The notes: a model not told the origin generated them from the sequence alone. Counted from the first letter of the stretch, positions 26,307 through 37,477 are shown. The stretch: DNA of 64,000 nt from Ensifer adhaerens (GCF_020035535.1 NZ_CP083350.1:2304501-2368500); one strand, 5' to 3'. Program-made: numbers and translations.

Positions 26307-27419
26307 TTAGCCACCTGCTGCCGTGGCGGCATCGACCGTGATGCCCGGCCGGACCTTGCCCGCCCCCTCGGTAATGACGTTCTCGCCTTCCTTCAGGCCC
26401 TTGCTGATGACTGCCTGGCCGCGCGTGTTGCGCGCGACATCGACACGGCGAAGCTCTACCTTGGAACTCGCGTCGACCACCAGCACGAAGGCGCCCTGCT
26501 GGTCGCGCTGGACCGCCTGCTGCGGCACGGCCAGAACATCCTGCTTGTCGGACTGCTCAAGCACGACGCGCACCAGCGCGCCATCGAGAAGAATGCTGTC
26601 CGGATTGGGGAACTCGGCACGCACGATCACCGTGTCCGTCCCTTGCGAGACATTGCTGGCGACGAAGTTGATCGTGCCTTTTTGCTTGTATTCGGTGCCG
26701 TTGGGGAGCCCGAGACCGACATTGGCGCCGCCGCTGATCTCGCCCTTCAGCACCCGCTCGCGATAGGTGAGATAGAGCGCCGTCGCCACGGGAAACTGGA
26801 CATAGATCGGATCGAGCCGCGTCAGCGTCACCAGCGGTCCGCTGTCCGGACCGACGAGCGCACCGACGTCGGCCGCCGTCAAGCCGATGATACCGTCGAA
26901 GGGGGCCATGATCTTTGTATAGGAGAGATTGAGGTCGGCGTTGTCCTTGCTGCCCTTGAGCCGTATCAGGTCGCCTTCGGCTTTCCTGACTTCGGCATGG
27001 GCTTCATCGACCTTGGCCTGGGAGATTGTCTTGGTGGTGAGCAGCTGTTCGGCGCGGTCGCGCTCAAGGATCGCGAGTTCCTTGGCGGCTTCGGCTGCCT
27101 CGATCTGCCCTTCGATCTCCTGGACAGCGGCGCGATAGGCGCCGTCTTCGACCTGGTAGAGCTCCGTCCCGGCCGTTACCTTTTGCCCCTCAGTGAAGTT
27201 GACCGCCTGAAGGAAGCCCGAGACGCGGGCGCGAATGTCAACCTTCTGGATGGCCGTGACCTTGCCGGTCAGATCCACGCTCTCGCGCAGATCCATGATT
27301 GCAGCCGGCGCCACGACGACTGCCGGAGCCTGCTGGGCAAGCGCTGTTTGCGCGGAAACCGCGACCGTGACGAATAATGCCGATGAAAGTGAAAGGGCAA
27401 GAATTCTCGAACGACGCAT
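26307..27419 (-). CDS. RND efflux periplasmic adaptor subunit
   Basis: A 370-aa membrane-fusion protein of the AcrA/MexE class. The signal peptide is ALSLSSALFVTVAVSAQTALA. A lipoyl/barrel-sandwich half (VDIRARVSGFLQAVNFTEGQKV) is followed by a helical hairpin (about residues 95-160), the second lipoyl half and a C-terminal beta-barrel. No lipobox cysteine is seen, so it is anchored differently from AcrA. It is the first gene of the pump operon; a perfect 12-bp dyad lies 67 bp upstream of its ATG. Confidence 0.9.
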   Translation of the reverse strand: MRRSRILALSLSSALFVTVAVSAQTALAQQAPAVVVAPAAIMDLRESVDLTGKVTAIQKVDIRARVSGFLQAVNFTEGQKVTAGTELYQVEDGAYRAAVQEIEGQIEAAEAAKELAILERDRAEQLLTTKTISQAKVDEAHAEVRKAEGDLIRLKGSKDNADLNLSYTKIMAPFDGIIGLTAADVGALVGPDSGPLVTLTRLDPIYVQFPVATALYLTYRERVLKGEISGGANVGLGLPNGTEYKQKGTINFVASNVSQGTDTVIVRAEFPNPDSILLDGALVRVVLEQSDKQDVLAVPQQAVQRDQQGAFVLVVDASSKVELRRVDVARNTRGQAVISKGLKEGENVITEGAGKVRPGITVDAATAAGG

Positions 27420-27485
27420 GCAACGTTCCCCCTGAACGAAACAGCTGGAGATAACTTAAGTCGCCTTGGCAGTTGCATTGAAATC

Positions 27486-27497
27486 AGAACATGTTCT
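27486..27497. promoter_or_regulatory. perfect 12-bp dyad upstream of efflux operon
   Basis: AGAACATGTTCT is fully self-complementary and lies 67 bp upstream of the adaptor ATG, a position suited to a repressor operator. No regulator gene is adjacent, so the binder is unknown. The alphaproteobacterial LexA box is a direct repeat (GTTC-N7-GTTC), so a LexA role is not supported. Confidence 0.45.
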
Positions 27498-27775
27498 CCG
27501 CCCCAAGTCACGCAATCAGGGGTTGATTTAAGTGAGGGCTTGCAAAGATGATGCAAATGCCCGCGAAAGGCGGGTTCAGAGGGAACTTGTCACAAAAGCA
27601 ATGATTTGCCGGACCATCGCCGGTTCACGGCAGAGGGAGGCGACAGGCTGATTTCGTCGGGTTTCGGTTGAGGTAGGTGCATGGAAGCGAACGTTTTACG
27701 TGTGCCTCATCGTCACAATTGGCGAGATCGGTCTGCAACCTCCGGTGACAGTTCCGCGGAACCGTCGAGTAGACA

Positions 27776-27798
27776 GGTCCCGGCGCGATGCCGGGACC
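27776..27798 (-). terminator. hairpin downstream of katG
   Basis: A perfect 9-bp stem (GGTCCCGGC / GCCGGGACC) with a 5-nt loop lies about 30 bp after the katG stop. The following T content on the minus strand is modest, so termination strength is uncertain. Confidence 0.6.
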
Positions 27799-27827
27799 AA
27801 GCTTAGTACTGTTGCCGGATCGAGGCG

Positions 27828-30470
<2,643 letters not shown>

Positions 30471-32711
30471 GTGGCTGAGACAGAAACTGGGGCCGGCAAG
30501 GGCCGTCGCAAAGCGCTTTGGGCTGCCGTCGCGGTGATCGCGATCGCGGCCGCCGGCGTAGTCGGCGGCAAGTTCATGCTCGAAAGGACGGTCGACAGGT
30601 TCATCGCTGATCGCGGCGGCAAGGCCGGCTCCGTCAAGGCGGATTTCCTCGGACGCGTTCATTTGCGTGACGTGACGCTCCCCTTCGCCAATGGCACAAG
30701 TGTAAAGGTTGCCGCGATCGATGGCCGACCCAAGATCTTCTTCCTGAGCGGCAAGCTTGATGTGAAGGGTCTTGAGCTCGATATCGCCGCAGGCAAGTTC
30801 ACTGTGCCGCAGGCGACCATCGAAGAGCCGGACTTCTTTGCCGGTGCGCTCTCAAAGGCAGGCGACAAGGGCGAACTGACGACGCTGAAGCGCATCGAGC
30901 GCTTTGCCGCAAAGCACATCTCGGCGCCAGAGGCGACCGTTAGCCAGGATGTGGCCGGTACCGAGCAGAAGACGGTTTACAGGGACCTCGCTCTTGAGGA
31001 CATCGCCGGCGGCCGCGTCGCCCGCTATTCGGCCAGTGGCGCAAGCTTCGCCTTTGCCATGGATGTTCCCGACGGCGAAGGGGCAACGAAGCGCGAGCAG
31101 ATGAACGGCTCGATCGGGGCTGTCGTGGGCGAAAACTTCGATGCGGCCTATATGGTGCGGATCTACACGGAAAAGGCCGGCCCGGACGACAAGGAGCCGA
31201 AGCCGCTCTATGGTCCGATGTCGGCAAAGAACCTTTCCTTCTCCGACGGCAAGGCCCAGTTCGGCTATGACGAAGTCCGCAGCAAGGGCTTCAGCGCGCG
31301 CATGCCGGCCGAGCCGTTGCTGGAAACCTTGGAGAAGCTGAAAGGGGTGACGGATCCCGAAGCGTTGCCGCCGGCGGAACGGCAGGCGTTCTTCAAGCGC
31401 ATCCTGTCCGTTGTCGACATGATCGGCAAGGGCGACATCGAGTTGCTCGGTCTCAAGATGGAAGTGCCGGACAAGAGCAGCGAAGAAGAAGGCAAGACGA
31501 TCAAGTTCGCCGTCGAAAAGATGGCGATGCAGCTCGATGGCCAGAGCTTCGACGGTTCCCTTCACGGACTTTCGGCCGGAGAAGGCGCAGACTACGTCAA
31601 GCTCGCCGAAGCAAGCATCAAAGGTTTCTCCTGGGCTCCAACCATGGACGCGATCACGAAGCTGGCGGGCCTGAAAGAAGAAGAGTTCGAGACCTTCCCC
31701 TTCACCACGCTGATGCCGGAATTCGGAACGATCCGTATTGCCGGACTGGACGTGGACATGCCCGGCAGCGCGCCGACAAGCGTGACGGACAGCGAAATCA
31801 CCGAAGACGACCAGAGCGTCATTGAAAACGAGACCGACCCGTCGGTCACCGCCGAGCCGGCGCCGGATGAGGCGGCCGATGGTGATGCTGCATCCGATGC
31901 TGCTGCCGCAACCGACGGCGATGCCTCGACGGATGGGGAAGCCGCATCCGACGCAGAGGTCCCGGCCGATGCCCAGGACGATCCGATGGCCGAAGCGTCG
32001 GTCGAGCAGGCTGCCGTGCCCACCGTTCCGGAACGCGTGCGCTTCACGCTCGACACCTACGAACTGGCCCTGACCAAGCTGCGCAACGGCATCCCGACGG
32101 ATGTGCGGGTCAGCTATCGCGATCTCAGCGTGCCGATTCCGGCCGACACGCAGGAGGAAGGTTTCGCGACGCTGCGCAAGCTGGGTTTCGAAAAGCTGAT
32201 GTTTTCTTCCAACGTCGAGCTCGCCTGGGATGAGGCGAACGAGACCCTCGTCATCAAGGATATCTCCCTGGACGGCAAGGATTTGGGCAGCTTCTCCTTC
32301 TCAGGCCTGATCGGCGGCGCCAGCAAGGATTTCTTCTCCGGCGACATGACCGCCGCGCAGGTGGCACTTTTCGGCCTCACTGCCCGGGAAGCTACGCTCA
32401 AGCTCGAAGACAAGGGCATCATGGCCAAGGGCATCAAGCTCTATGCCGAGGATAACCACATGACCGAGGACAGCGTTCGCGGTCTCCTCGTGCTGATGAC
32501 GAGCGCGGGCGTGCAGCATTTTGCCGCCGCGCAGCCGAAGCTGCAGGACGCGGCAACGGCGTTTACCCAGTTCATCAGCAAGCCCGGTGCCTTCACCCTG
32601 AAGGTCAAGGCCAAGGCTGAAGCCGGGATTGGCGCACTCGAACTGATGGGCGCCGCTGAAAATCCGGCGCTTCTGCTCGAGAAGGTCGATCTCGAAGCGA
32701 CCGCACAGTAA
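30471..32711 (+). CDS. membrane-anchored protein of unknown function with acidic linker
   Basis: A 746-aa protein I do not recognise. A short basic N-terminus leads into a single hydrophobic segment (about residues 15-36), and the rest is predicted to face the periplasm. The N-terminal region (LERTVDRFIADRG, then beta-rich repeats) and C-terminal region (residues about 520-746) look like ordered domains. They are joined by an 80-residue low-complexity linker (about 438-520) rich in Asp, Glu and Ala with TDGDASTDGEAASD-like repeats. The GTG start at 30471 has AAAGGA upstream. It is flanked by a long promoter region and a terminator, so it is monocistronic. An AsmA-like lipid-transport fold is one speculation. 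Confidence 0.75.
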   Translation: MAETETGAGKGRRKALWAAVAVIAIAAAGVVGGKFMLERTVDRFIADRGGKAGSVKADFLGRVHLRDVTLPFANGTSVKVAAIDGRPKIFFLSGKLDVKGLELDIAAGKFTVPQATIEEPDFFAGALSKAGDKGELTTLKRIERFAAKHISAPEATVSQDVAGTEQKTVYRDLALEDIAGGRVARYSASGASFAFAMDVPDGEGATKREQMNGSIGAVVGENFDAAYMVRIYTEKAGPDDKEPKPLYGPMSAKNLSFSDGKAQFGYDEVRSKGFSARMPAEPLLETLEKLKGVTDPEALPPAERQAFFKRILSVVDMIGKGDIELLGLKMEVPDKSSEEEGKTIKFAVEKMAMQLDGQSFDGSLHGLSAGEGADYVKLAEASIKGFSWAPTMDAITKLAGLKEEEFETFPFTTLMPEFGTIRIAGLDVDMPGSAPTSVTDSEITEDDQSVIENETDPSVTAEPAPDEAADGDAASDAAAATDGDASTDGEAASDAEVPADAQDDPMAEASVEQAAVPTVPERVRFTLDTYELALTKLRNGIPTDVRVSYRDLSVPIPADTQEEGFATLRKLGFEKLMFSSNVELAWDEANETLVIKDISLDGKDLGSFSFSGLIGGASKDFFSGDMTAAQVALFGLTAREATLKLEDKGIMAKGIKLYAEDNHMTEDSVRGLLVLMTSAGVQHFAAAQPKLQDAATAFTQFISKPGAFTLKVKAKAEAGIGALELMGAAENPALLLEKVDLEATAQ

Positions 32712-32718
32712 ATCGATC

Positions 32719-32746
32719 GCGGGCCGCCTCAGTCGATGCGGCCCGC
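32719..32746. terminator. hairpin between convergent genes
   Basis: A perfect 9-bp stem (GCGGGCCGC / GCGGCCCGC) with a 10-nt loop begins 8 bp after the 746-aa gene. It overlaps the last codons of the convergent hydrolase gene. Confidence 0.6.
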
Positions 32747-33361
32747 ATCACTTCTGCCCGTGGGATGCTGAAAGAGTTCCCGCAGCGCCATCATCTCCTC
32801 GCGTCCGACCTCATGCCTGCCACGATTGTAGAGCGCCCGGACATCTGCCTTCTGTTCCGCCAGAAAGTCGACCAAGCGCTCCGTGAGCGCCAAGGGGCGG
32901 CTCGGATCATCTTGGCCGCCGGTGACCAGGATCGGTTTACCCTCAAGTTCGGCGTTGCCGAATGGCACCCAGGAAACGAGGGGATGCAGCAGGGCGGCCC
33001 GGTCGAACAGATCGGGATGCTTGACCAGAAGCCCTGCAAGAACAGTCGCGCCTGAAGAATAGCCGATGCCGTAGGCGACGCTGTCGGGGTAGAGACGCCG
33101 CATTTCGGCGATATCATTCGCCAGGTCTTCGATGGCGGCAGCGAATGCGTGCATATCGCCCAAGGCGTCGCCGATCGGGGGAGGGTTTGCTGCATCGGCA
33201 TTGGCTGCGCATCTGTTGAAGGGAAACACCCGGGCATTTGGCAGCGTGGCGGCGATCAGCGCGCCGACCGGATCGCCCGGAGCAGGATTGTGGAAGGCGA
33301 AGACGATCGCTGCATCGTGCCTGGACGGTTTTCTTCGTTCGCTGGAAGATGAATTTGTCAT
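32729..33361 (-). CDS. alpha/beta hydrolase (carboxylesterase/phospholipase-like)
   Basis: A 210-aa small alpha/beta hydrolase with no signal peptide. The nucleophile elbow is GIGYSSGAT, the acid is in VTGGQDDPSRP, and the His is in RGRHEVGRE. These match the short, lidless carboxylesterase/YpfH branch. ATG 33361 follows GGGAG seven bases upstream; the open frame extends further but without a ribosome site. It is divergent from the decayed lysR gene across a 186-bp region containing a perfect palindrome. The pseudogene may have been its original regulator. Confidence 0.82.
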   Translation of the reverse strand: MTNSSSSERRKPSRHDAAIVFAFHNPAPGDPVGALIAATLPNARVFPFNRCAANADAANPPPIGDALGDMHAFAAAIEDLANDIAEMRRLYPDSVAYGIGYSSGATVLAGLLVKHPDLFDRAALLHPLVSWVPFGNAELEGKPILVTGGQDDPSRPLALTERLVDFLAEQKADVRALYNRGRHEVGREEMMALRELFQHPTGRSDAGRID

Positions 33362-33492
33362 GCTGGCGCTCCCGTAACAGGAGAAGTCCGAAGGGCCGTC
33401 GAAGAGGCAGCATTCACGCTTGTCCCATCTCTGCCAGCCCGACACGCACTTCTCCCGCTCAAAGGATCGGTGCAATCATAGCTAAACGGAAT

Positions 33493-33519
33493 TGAAATAA
33501 TATTGACTATATTATTTCA
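33493..33519. promoter_or_regulatory. 27-bp perfect palindrome in hydrolase/lysR-remnant promoter
   Basis: Arms TGAAATAATAT and ATATTATTTCA (11 bp, perfect) surround a TGACT spacer, in a strongly AT-rich island of a GC-rich region. It lies about 130 bp upstream of the hydrolase start and directly before the 10-mer repeats. It is a strong candidate operator for a dimeric regulator. Confidence 0.6.
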
Positions 33520-33548
33520 TTATACGCAATTATACGCAATTATACGCA
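33519..33548 (+). repeat. three perfect tandem copies of a 10-bp unit
   Basis: ATTATACGCA occurs three times without interruption, one unit per DNA helical turn, ending on the A of the start codon of the lysR remnant. It may be a replication-slippage expansion or a set of phased binding sites. Confidence 0.8.
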
Positions 33549-34052
33549 TGAGCGATTTGAGCAATATCCGGGTTTTCCTGGCGGTAGCGAAGCAGCGGAG
33601 CTTTGCCGCGGCGGCGTGTCAGCTTTCGATGACCGCGTAGACCGTCACCCGCGCGGTCAGTACCTTGGAAGAGGGTTTGCCGGATATGGAACACCGCAGA
33701 CGCCGGACGACCTCGATCGCCATGGTTGCCTGGCCTATGAAGCACAGGTGATCTCGGAGACCTGGGAACTGACGTCCCAGGGCCGGACGCGAAAGGCGAG
33801 GACTGGCCAGTCGCTCGCTGCCAACGACGGCGAGTTCGTCGCAAGGCTTGCTGAAAATGGCGAGGGCATCGCGCTTTTGCCGTTCTTCATCGTCGAGGAC
33901 GTGCTGGCAACGGGCGCGCTGAAACAGATCCTCGACGGGTGGGAGGCGCCGCAACTGTGGCTCACTCTGTATTATCCGTCTATGAACGGTTACCGCTCTG
34001 GGTTGCCAAGTTCTCGGATTTCTTCGAAAGCTACGTTACCGAGATGATCTAG
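33548..34052 (+). pseudogene. decayed LysR-family regulator gene
   Basis: The frame from ATG 33548 encodes a typical LysR N-terminus (MSDLSNIRVFLAVAKQRSF) but meets TAG at 33638-33640, inside the helix-turn-helix. The sequence after the stop continues as TVTRAVSTLEE. Near 33670 it jumps, in another frame, to GTPQTPDDLDRHGCLAYE, a motif of the central effector domain, so roughly 450 bp appear deleted. Near 33983 a further single-base shift moves the true C-terminus (YERLPLWVAKFSDFFESYV) out of frame; it ends at TAG 34050-34052. A nonsense change, an internal deletion and a frameshift together make a functional product very unlikely. A complete member would be about 300 aa. Confidence 0.88.
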
Positions 34053-34263
34053 CGCAGCCGGATCGAGTTTCAGCCAAAACAGACCCGTTTGCGGCTAAAT
34101 GTGAGCAAAGGATACAAGAAATTAGGGACCGCACACCCCATGTTTCCTCGGATATGAGCGGCAATTGCGAGATCGTCCCCTGCGCGCACGCCATAGGGTC
34201 GAGTCGAGGCGGATGGCGCGTGAGGAATGAACTCCATCGCCAGGAGGCGGGGGTGGACGGACG

Positions 34264-35154
34264 ATGACAGAGGCAAATGGCATTGGAGCATATTTCGGCG
34301 AGCCCAAGGCGCCGTTTCTCATGGTGCGGCCTGTCCGCGACGCCCGGTTTTCAGTGACGCGCCTGCAGTGCCGGCTGAAGGGGGAATTGAGCCGCATCGT
34401 TTCGCTGCCCGCCGCCGACGCCTACTTCCTGATGTTCTATTTCAAGGATGTGATGCATAGCGATGTGGTGCCGGGCGAAAGCGAAAGTGAAATTCGCCGC
34501 TACCGGCAGGGATCGGTCTGCCTCGTCGATCTCGTCGAGGGTGCCAGTATCCGGCTTGTGAGCGATCTCGATTCACTCGCCTTCCATTTGCCGCGGGCCT
34601 TGTTTCGTGAAGTTTCCACGTTTTCGCATGCGCCCGCCGCCACCAGTCTCCGGTGCCGCCGCGGCGAAGTCGACGACGTCATGCACAATCTCGCCTTGGC
34701 GCTGTTGCCCCTTCTTGCCGAGAACGAGGGTGAACCAGGTGCCGTATTGCAGCACATCGCAGTCGCCATCTGCGCGCACCTTCTGCATTCCTACCCGGAT
34801 CGAGCCAATGCGTCCGGCGGCCCCGATCTCTCCGTATGGCAGGAGAAGGCTGTCAAGGACTTCATGATCGACCATTGGGCAAAGGACTTTTCGTTTGCCG
34901 CAGCGGCGGCGACCGCGAACCTGCCGGAGGAGGTTTTTACCGCGGCCTTTGCATCCGCGACCGGGCAGACACCGGAAGAGTGGCTGATGCGGTACAGGAT
35001 CGCCCGCGCCAAGCGCTATCTCATAGAGGAGGGATGGTCGTTGAGCAAAACCGCCACCAGCTGCGGATATGCCAACGTGGCCCGGTTCATCGAAGCCTTT
35101 CGCCAGGTGACGGGCGTGACGCCCGCCATCTGGCGCGCGCGCTGGCTGCAGTGA
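34264..35154 (+). CDS. AraC-family transcriptional regulator 1
   Basis: A 296-aa protein with a divergent N-terminal sensing region and a C-terminal double helix-turn-helix. The second motif is well conserved (LSKTATSCGYANVARFIEAFRQVTGVTPAIWR); the first (FAAAAATANLPEEVFTAAFA) is less typical. It is the first of three consecutive AraC genes on the plus strand. About 210 bp separate it from the lysR remnant. No recognisable ligand-domain signature allows an effector to be named. Confidence 0.88.
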   Translation: MTEANGIGAYFGEPKAPFLMVRPVRDARFSVTRLQCRLKGELSRIVSLPAADAYFLMFYFKDVMHSDVVPGESESEIRRYRQGSVCLVDLVEGASIRLVSDLDSLAFHLPRALFREVSTFSHAPAATSLRCRRGEVDDVMHNLALALLPLLAENEGEPGAVLQHIAVAICAHLLHSYPDRANASGGPDLSVWQEKAVKDFMIDHWAKDFSFAAAAATANLPEEVFTAAFASATGQTPEEWLMRYRIARAKRYLIEEGWSLSKTATSCGYANVARFIEAFRQVTGVTPAIWRARWLQ

Positions 35155-35287
35155 GGGTGCTATGATGATCTTCGACCCTCCGCGATGCATCGCTGGATTT
35201 GCCTCTTCATTGCGACAGCCAACCGTTGTAGCATCTGCCCGGCCGCTGAAACGGGTGGCTGAGCTGGAAATCGGGAGACCCTGACCG

Positions 35288-36196
35288 ATGGCCTTGCAAG
35301 AAGGACTGAGCGCAGACGAGCGCACACCGTGTCCTACCGTCAAACGGATCAGCGCTGGCGAAATCACCGTCACGAGAACCTTCTCGGATCGCTTCGATCT
35401 GGAGCTCGGGCCCCTGATCCCGGTTGCAGACGCCTTCAACGTCATCATCCAGATGCGTGACTTCGAGGCGCACCGCCTGTGGCGGCGCGGCGAACTCGTC
35501 TATGAGGGTGGGCACCCCAAGGCTTCGCTTGCGATCACCGATCTTCGCGACCAATGGCAGTGCCACCATCTGTCGCCCTTCGACAATGTCCGCTTCCACA
35601 TCCCCTTTGCTTCTATGCGGAGCTTCACCGAAAGGGCCGGGCGCGGCGAGTATGTGTCGCTGTCTCCCGTACAGGGACGCGTTGATCCGGTGATGTTCGG
35701 CCTCGCTCAAGCGCTGCTACCCTCGCTCGACGAACCGGACCGGGCCAATCTGCTGTTCGTTGAACAGATCAATCTTGCCGCGCTGGCCCACCTCAGCCAG
35801 GCCTATGGCGGCTTGCATTTCCCCGTCGACAAGAAGGGTACGCTGGCACCATGGCAGGAGAGGCTGGCGACGGAGTTTCTGGTCGCCCATTTCAATACGC
35901 CGTTCTCGATCGGCGATCTCGCTGCCCAGTGTGAGCTCTCGCGCAGCTATTTCAACAAGGCTTTCAAGGAAAGCTTCGGGCGCACGCCGTCCAGGTGGCT
36001 GTCCGAATATCGGATCGCGCGGGTCAAGGAGTGTCTGCTTCAGGACACGCCCCTTGCTGAAATCGCTATCCACTGCGGGTTTGCCGACCAGAGCCATATG
36101 ACCCGCGTTTTCACCAGCCAGACGGGCGAGACGCCGGCGCGCTTCCGCAAAAAGAACCGGTCCGTCATCGTAGCTGTGGATCGCCCTCCGCAATAG
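35288..36196 (+). CDS. AraC-family transcriptional regulator 2
   Basis: A 302-aa AraC regulator. Its C-terminal domain has both helix-turn-helix motifs intact (IGDLAAQCELSRSYFNKAFKESFG and LAEIAIHCGFADQSHMTRVFTSQTG). The N-terminal 180 residues form a sensing region of unknown ligand. GGGAG lies upstream of ATG 35288. It is separated from its AraC neighbours by 133 and 227 bp, so each may have its own promoter. It lacks the two-part box found before the third AraC gene. Confidence 0.9.
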   Translation: MALQEGLSADERTPCPTVKRISAGEITVTRTFSDRFDLELGPLIPVADAFNVIIQMRDFEAHRLWRRGELVYEGGHPKASLAITDLRDQWQCHHLSPFDNVRFHIPFASMRSFTERAGRGEYVSLSPVQGRVDPVMFGLAQALLPSLDEPDRANLLFVEQINLAALAHLSQAYGGLHFPVDKKGTLAPWQERLATEFLVAHFNTPFSIGDLAAQCELSRSYFNKAFKESFGRTPSRWLSEYRIARVKECLLQDTPLAEIAIHCGFADQSHMTRVFTSQTGETPARFRKKNRSVIVAVDRPPQ

Positions 36197-36220
36197 CGTG
36201 GAAAGAGGGCGCGCCCTCGT

Positions 36221-36256
36221 GCAAAATTTTCAAAACACATGAAAAACGTGCAAGAA
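36221..36256. promoter_or_regulatory. two-part box A upstream of third araC gene
   Basis: GCAAAATTTTCAAAA (36221-36235) and CAAGAA (36251-36256), with starts 30 bp apart. The same pair with the same 30-bp offset recurs at 37371-37406 before the isochorismatase gene, followed in both by GCGCCG. This is a candidate AraC operator. Confidence 0.6.
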
Positions 36257-36423
36257 TGATGCGCCGACCGGGGCAATCATAGGGCCGCTCCTGCAAACGA
36301 TTTGGTGAATCCGAGAGTGAATTGCGTGCACGTTTCCCATGCGCACGGCGATCCGCATCCTTCGTTTTCATCGTCACGGCAGGAGGCTTTGCCGGGTAGT
36401 CTCGACACACAGGAGCGAAGACG

Positions 36424-37332
36424 ATGACGAATGCTTCCGCTGCCTCGGCCGGAGCGCGACCGCGCGACAGTCTTGGATGCTCGCTCGACCAGCTCGATGA
36501 CAACAGGACGATCGAAGGCCGAGATATGGTCTTCCATCGCAAGCGGTCGACAGCGGGACCGCCGGGTCAGGTCACGACGCCTGGCAACGGGCGTGGTTAT
36601 CTGATCGGCCTGTCGCTTGTGGGCGGCCATAGCCGCCGGGTTTTCGGAGCGCATCACTCTGCGACCCAGGAATTCGGTCAAAACGCGATCTACGTCAGGG
36701 ACTTTGCCGACGATTACAAGGCGGATCTCAAAGGGTCCTTCGATTTCACCTTGCTCGAAATCGGCCACGGTGCGCTGGAGCGCATCGCAGATGCCGCAAA
36801 TGTTTCCGGCGTCAGCGAGCTGCGGTCCGTCTCGGCCTCGCCCGATCCAGTTCTCGGCGGCATGCTTGGCGCCCTGTTTGCGTCGGTGGACGGCCACACG
36901 GATCGAAGCGCGCTCTTCGTCGACCAGCTCTCGGTGGCGATCGGTGTGCATATGGTGCGGCAGTACGGAAATGGCCGCGGCGACAGCTTGGTCGGGGGAC
37001 GCAGGCTCTCTCAGCGCTGCCAGGCAAAGATTCGCGATCTGGTGCAAGCCCGGCTCGATGGCGAACTCACGGTCGAGGAATTGGCCCAAACATGCAATCT
37101 GTCGCAGGCGGCTTTTCTGCGTGCCTTTCGCGAGACCATGGGCAGCACGCCCTACCGCTGGCTGCTGCAGCAGAGGATCGAAAAGGCCAAGGATCTGCTG
37201 CAGTTCTCGCCCACATCCCTGAGTGAAATCGCCGTCGTCTGCGGCTTTTCGGACCAGAGCCACTTTACCCGGGCCTTTGCGCAGGCCGCAGGTGCCACGC
37301 CACGCCAGTGGCGGCGCAGCCGGCAGTCGTAA
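36424..37332 (+). CDS. AraC-family transcriptional regulator 3
   Basis: A 302-aa AraC regulator with intact helix-turn-helix motifs (VEELAQTCNLSQAAFLRAFRETMG and LSEIAVVCGFSDQSHFTRAFAQAAG). AGGAG precedes ATG 36424. Its upstream region and that of the following isochorismatase-type gene share a two-part box, so it is the best candidate regulator of the downstream seven-gene set as well as of itself. The N-terminal region resembles that of regulator 2 in layout; the effector is unknown. Confidence 0.9.
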   Translation: MTNASAASAGARPRDSLGCSLDQLDDNRTIEGRDMVFHRKRSTAGPPGQVTTPGNGRGYLIGLSLVGGHSRRVFGAHHSATQEFGQNAIYVRDFADDYKADLKGSFDFTLLEIGHGALERIADAANVSGVSELRSVSASPDPVLGGMLGALFASVDGHTDRSALFVDQLSVAIGVHMVRQYGNGRGDSLVGGRRLSQRCQAKIRDLVQARLDGELTVEELAQTCNLSQAAFLRAFRETMGSTPYRWLLQQRIEKAKDLLQFSPTSLSEIAVVCGFSDQSHFTRAFAQAAGATPRQWRRSRQS

Positions 37333-37370
37333 CCCACTGAATATACACGCGCGCTGCCGCGGCAAGGCGA

Positions 37371-37406
37371 GCGAAATTTTCAAAAATCCATCTTTGGCGA
37401 CAAGAA
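37371..37406. promoter_or_regulatory. two-part box B upstream of isochorismatase gene
   Basis: GCGAAATTTTCAAAA (37371-37385) and CAAGAA (37401-37406), the same elements and offset as box A, ending 72 bp before the isochorismatase ATG. It probably overlaps the promoter of the metabolic operon. Confidence 0.6.
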
Positions 37407-37477
37407 CGGGAGCGCCGTCGGCGGCATAGTTGGGCCTCTCCGGTCGGAGCCAGTTTCAACAGAAAGAGGTCTGGACC

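Larger units (their letters stand above)
27420..27827. other. 408-bp intergenic region with efflux promoter and katG terminator
   Basis: This gap separates the efflux operon from the 3' end of katG on the same strand. It holds a 12-bp dyad near the efflux gene and a hairpin near katG, each listed separately. Two copies of TTAAGT (about 27457 and 27526) flank the dyad. No convincing small gene, RNA or repeat is visible. Confidence 0.6.

Noticed and set aside
27486..27497. SOS (LexA) box before the efflux operon
   Set aside because: The alphaproteobacterial LexA site is a direct GTTC-N7-GTTC repeat, which is not present here.
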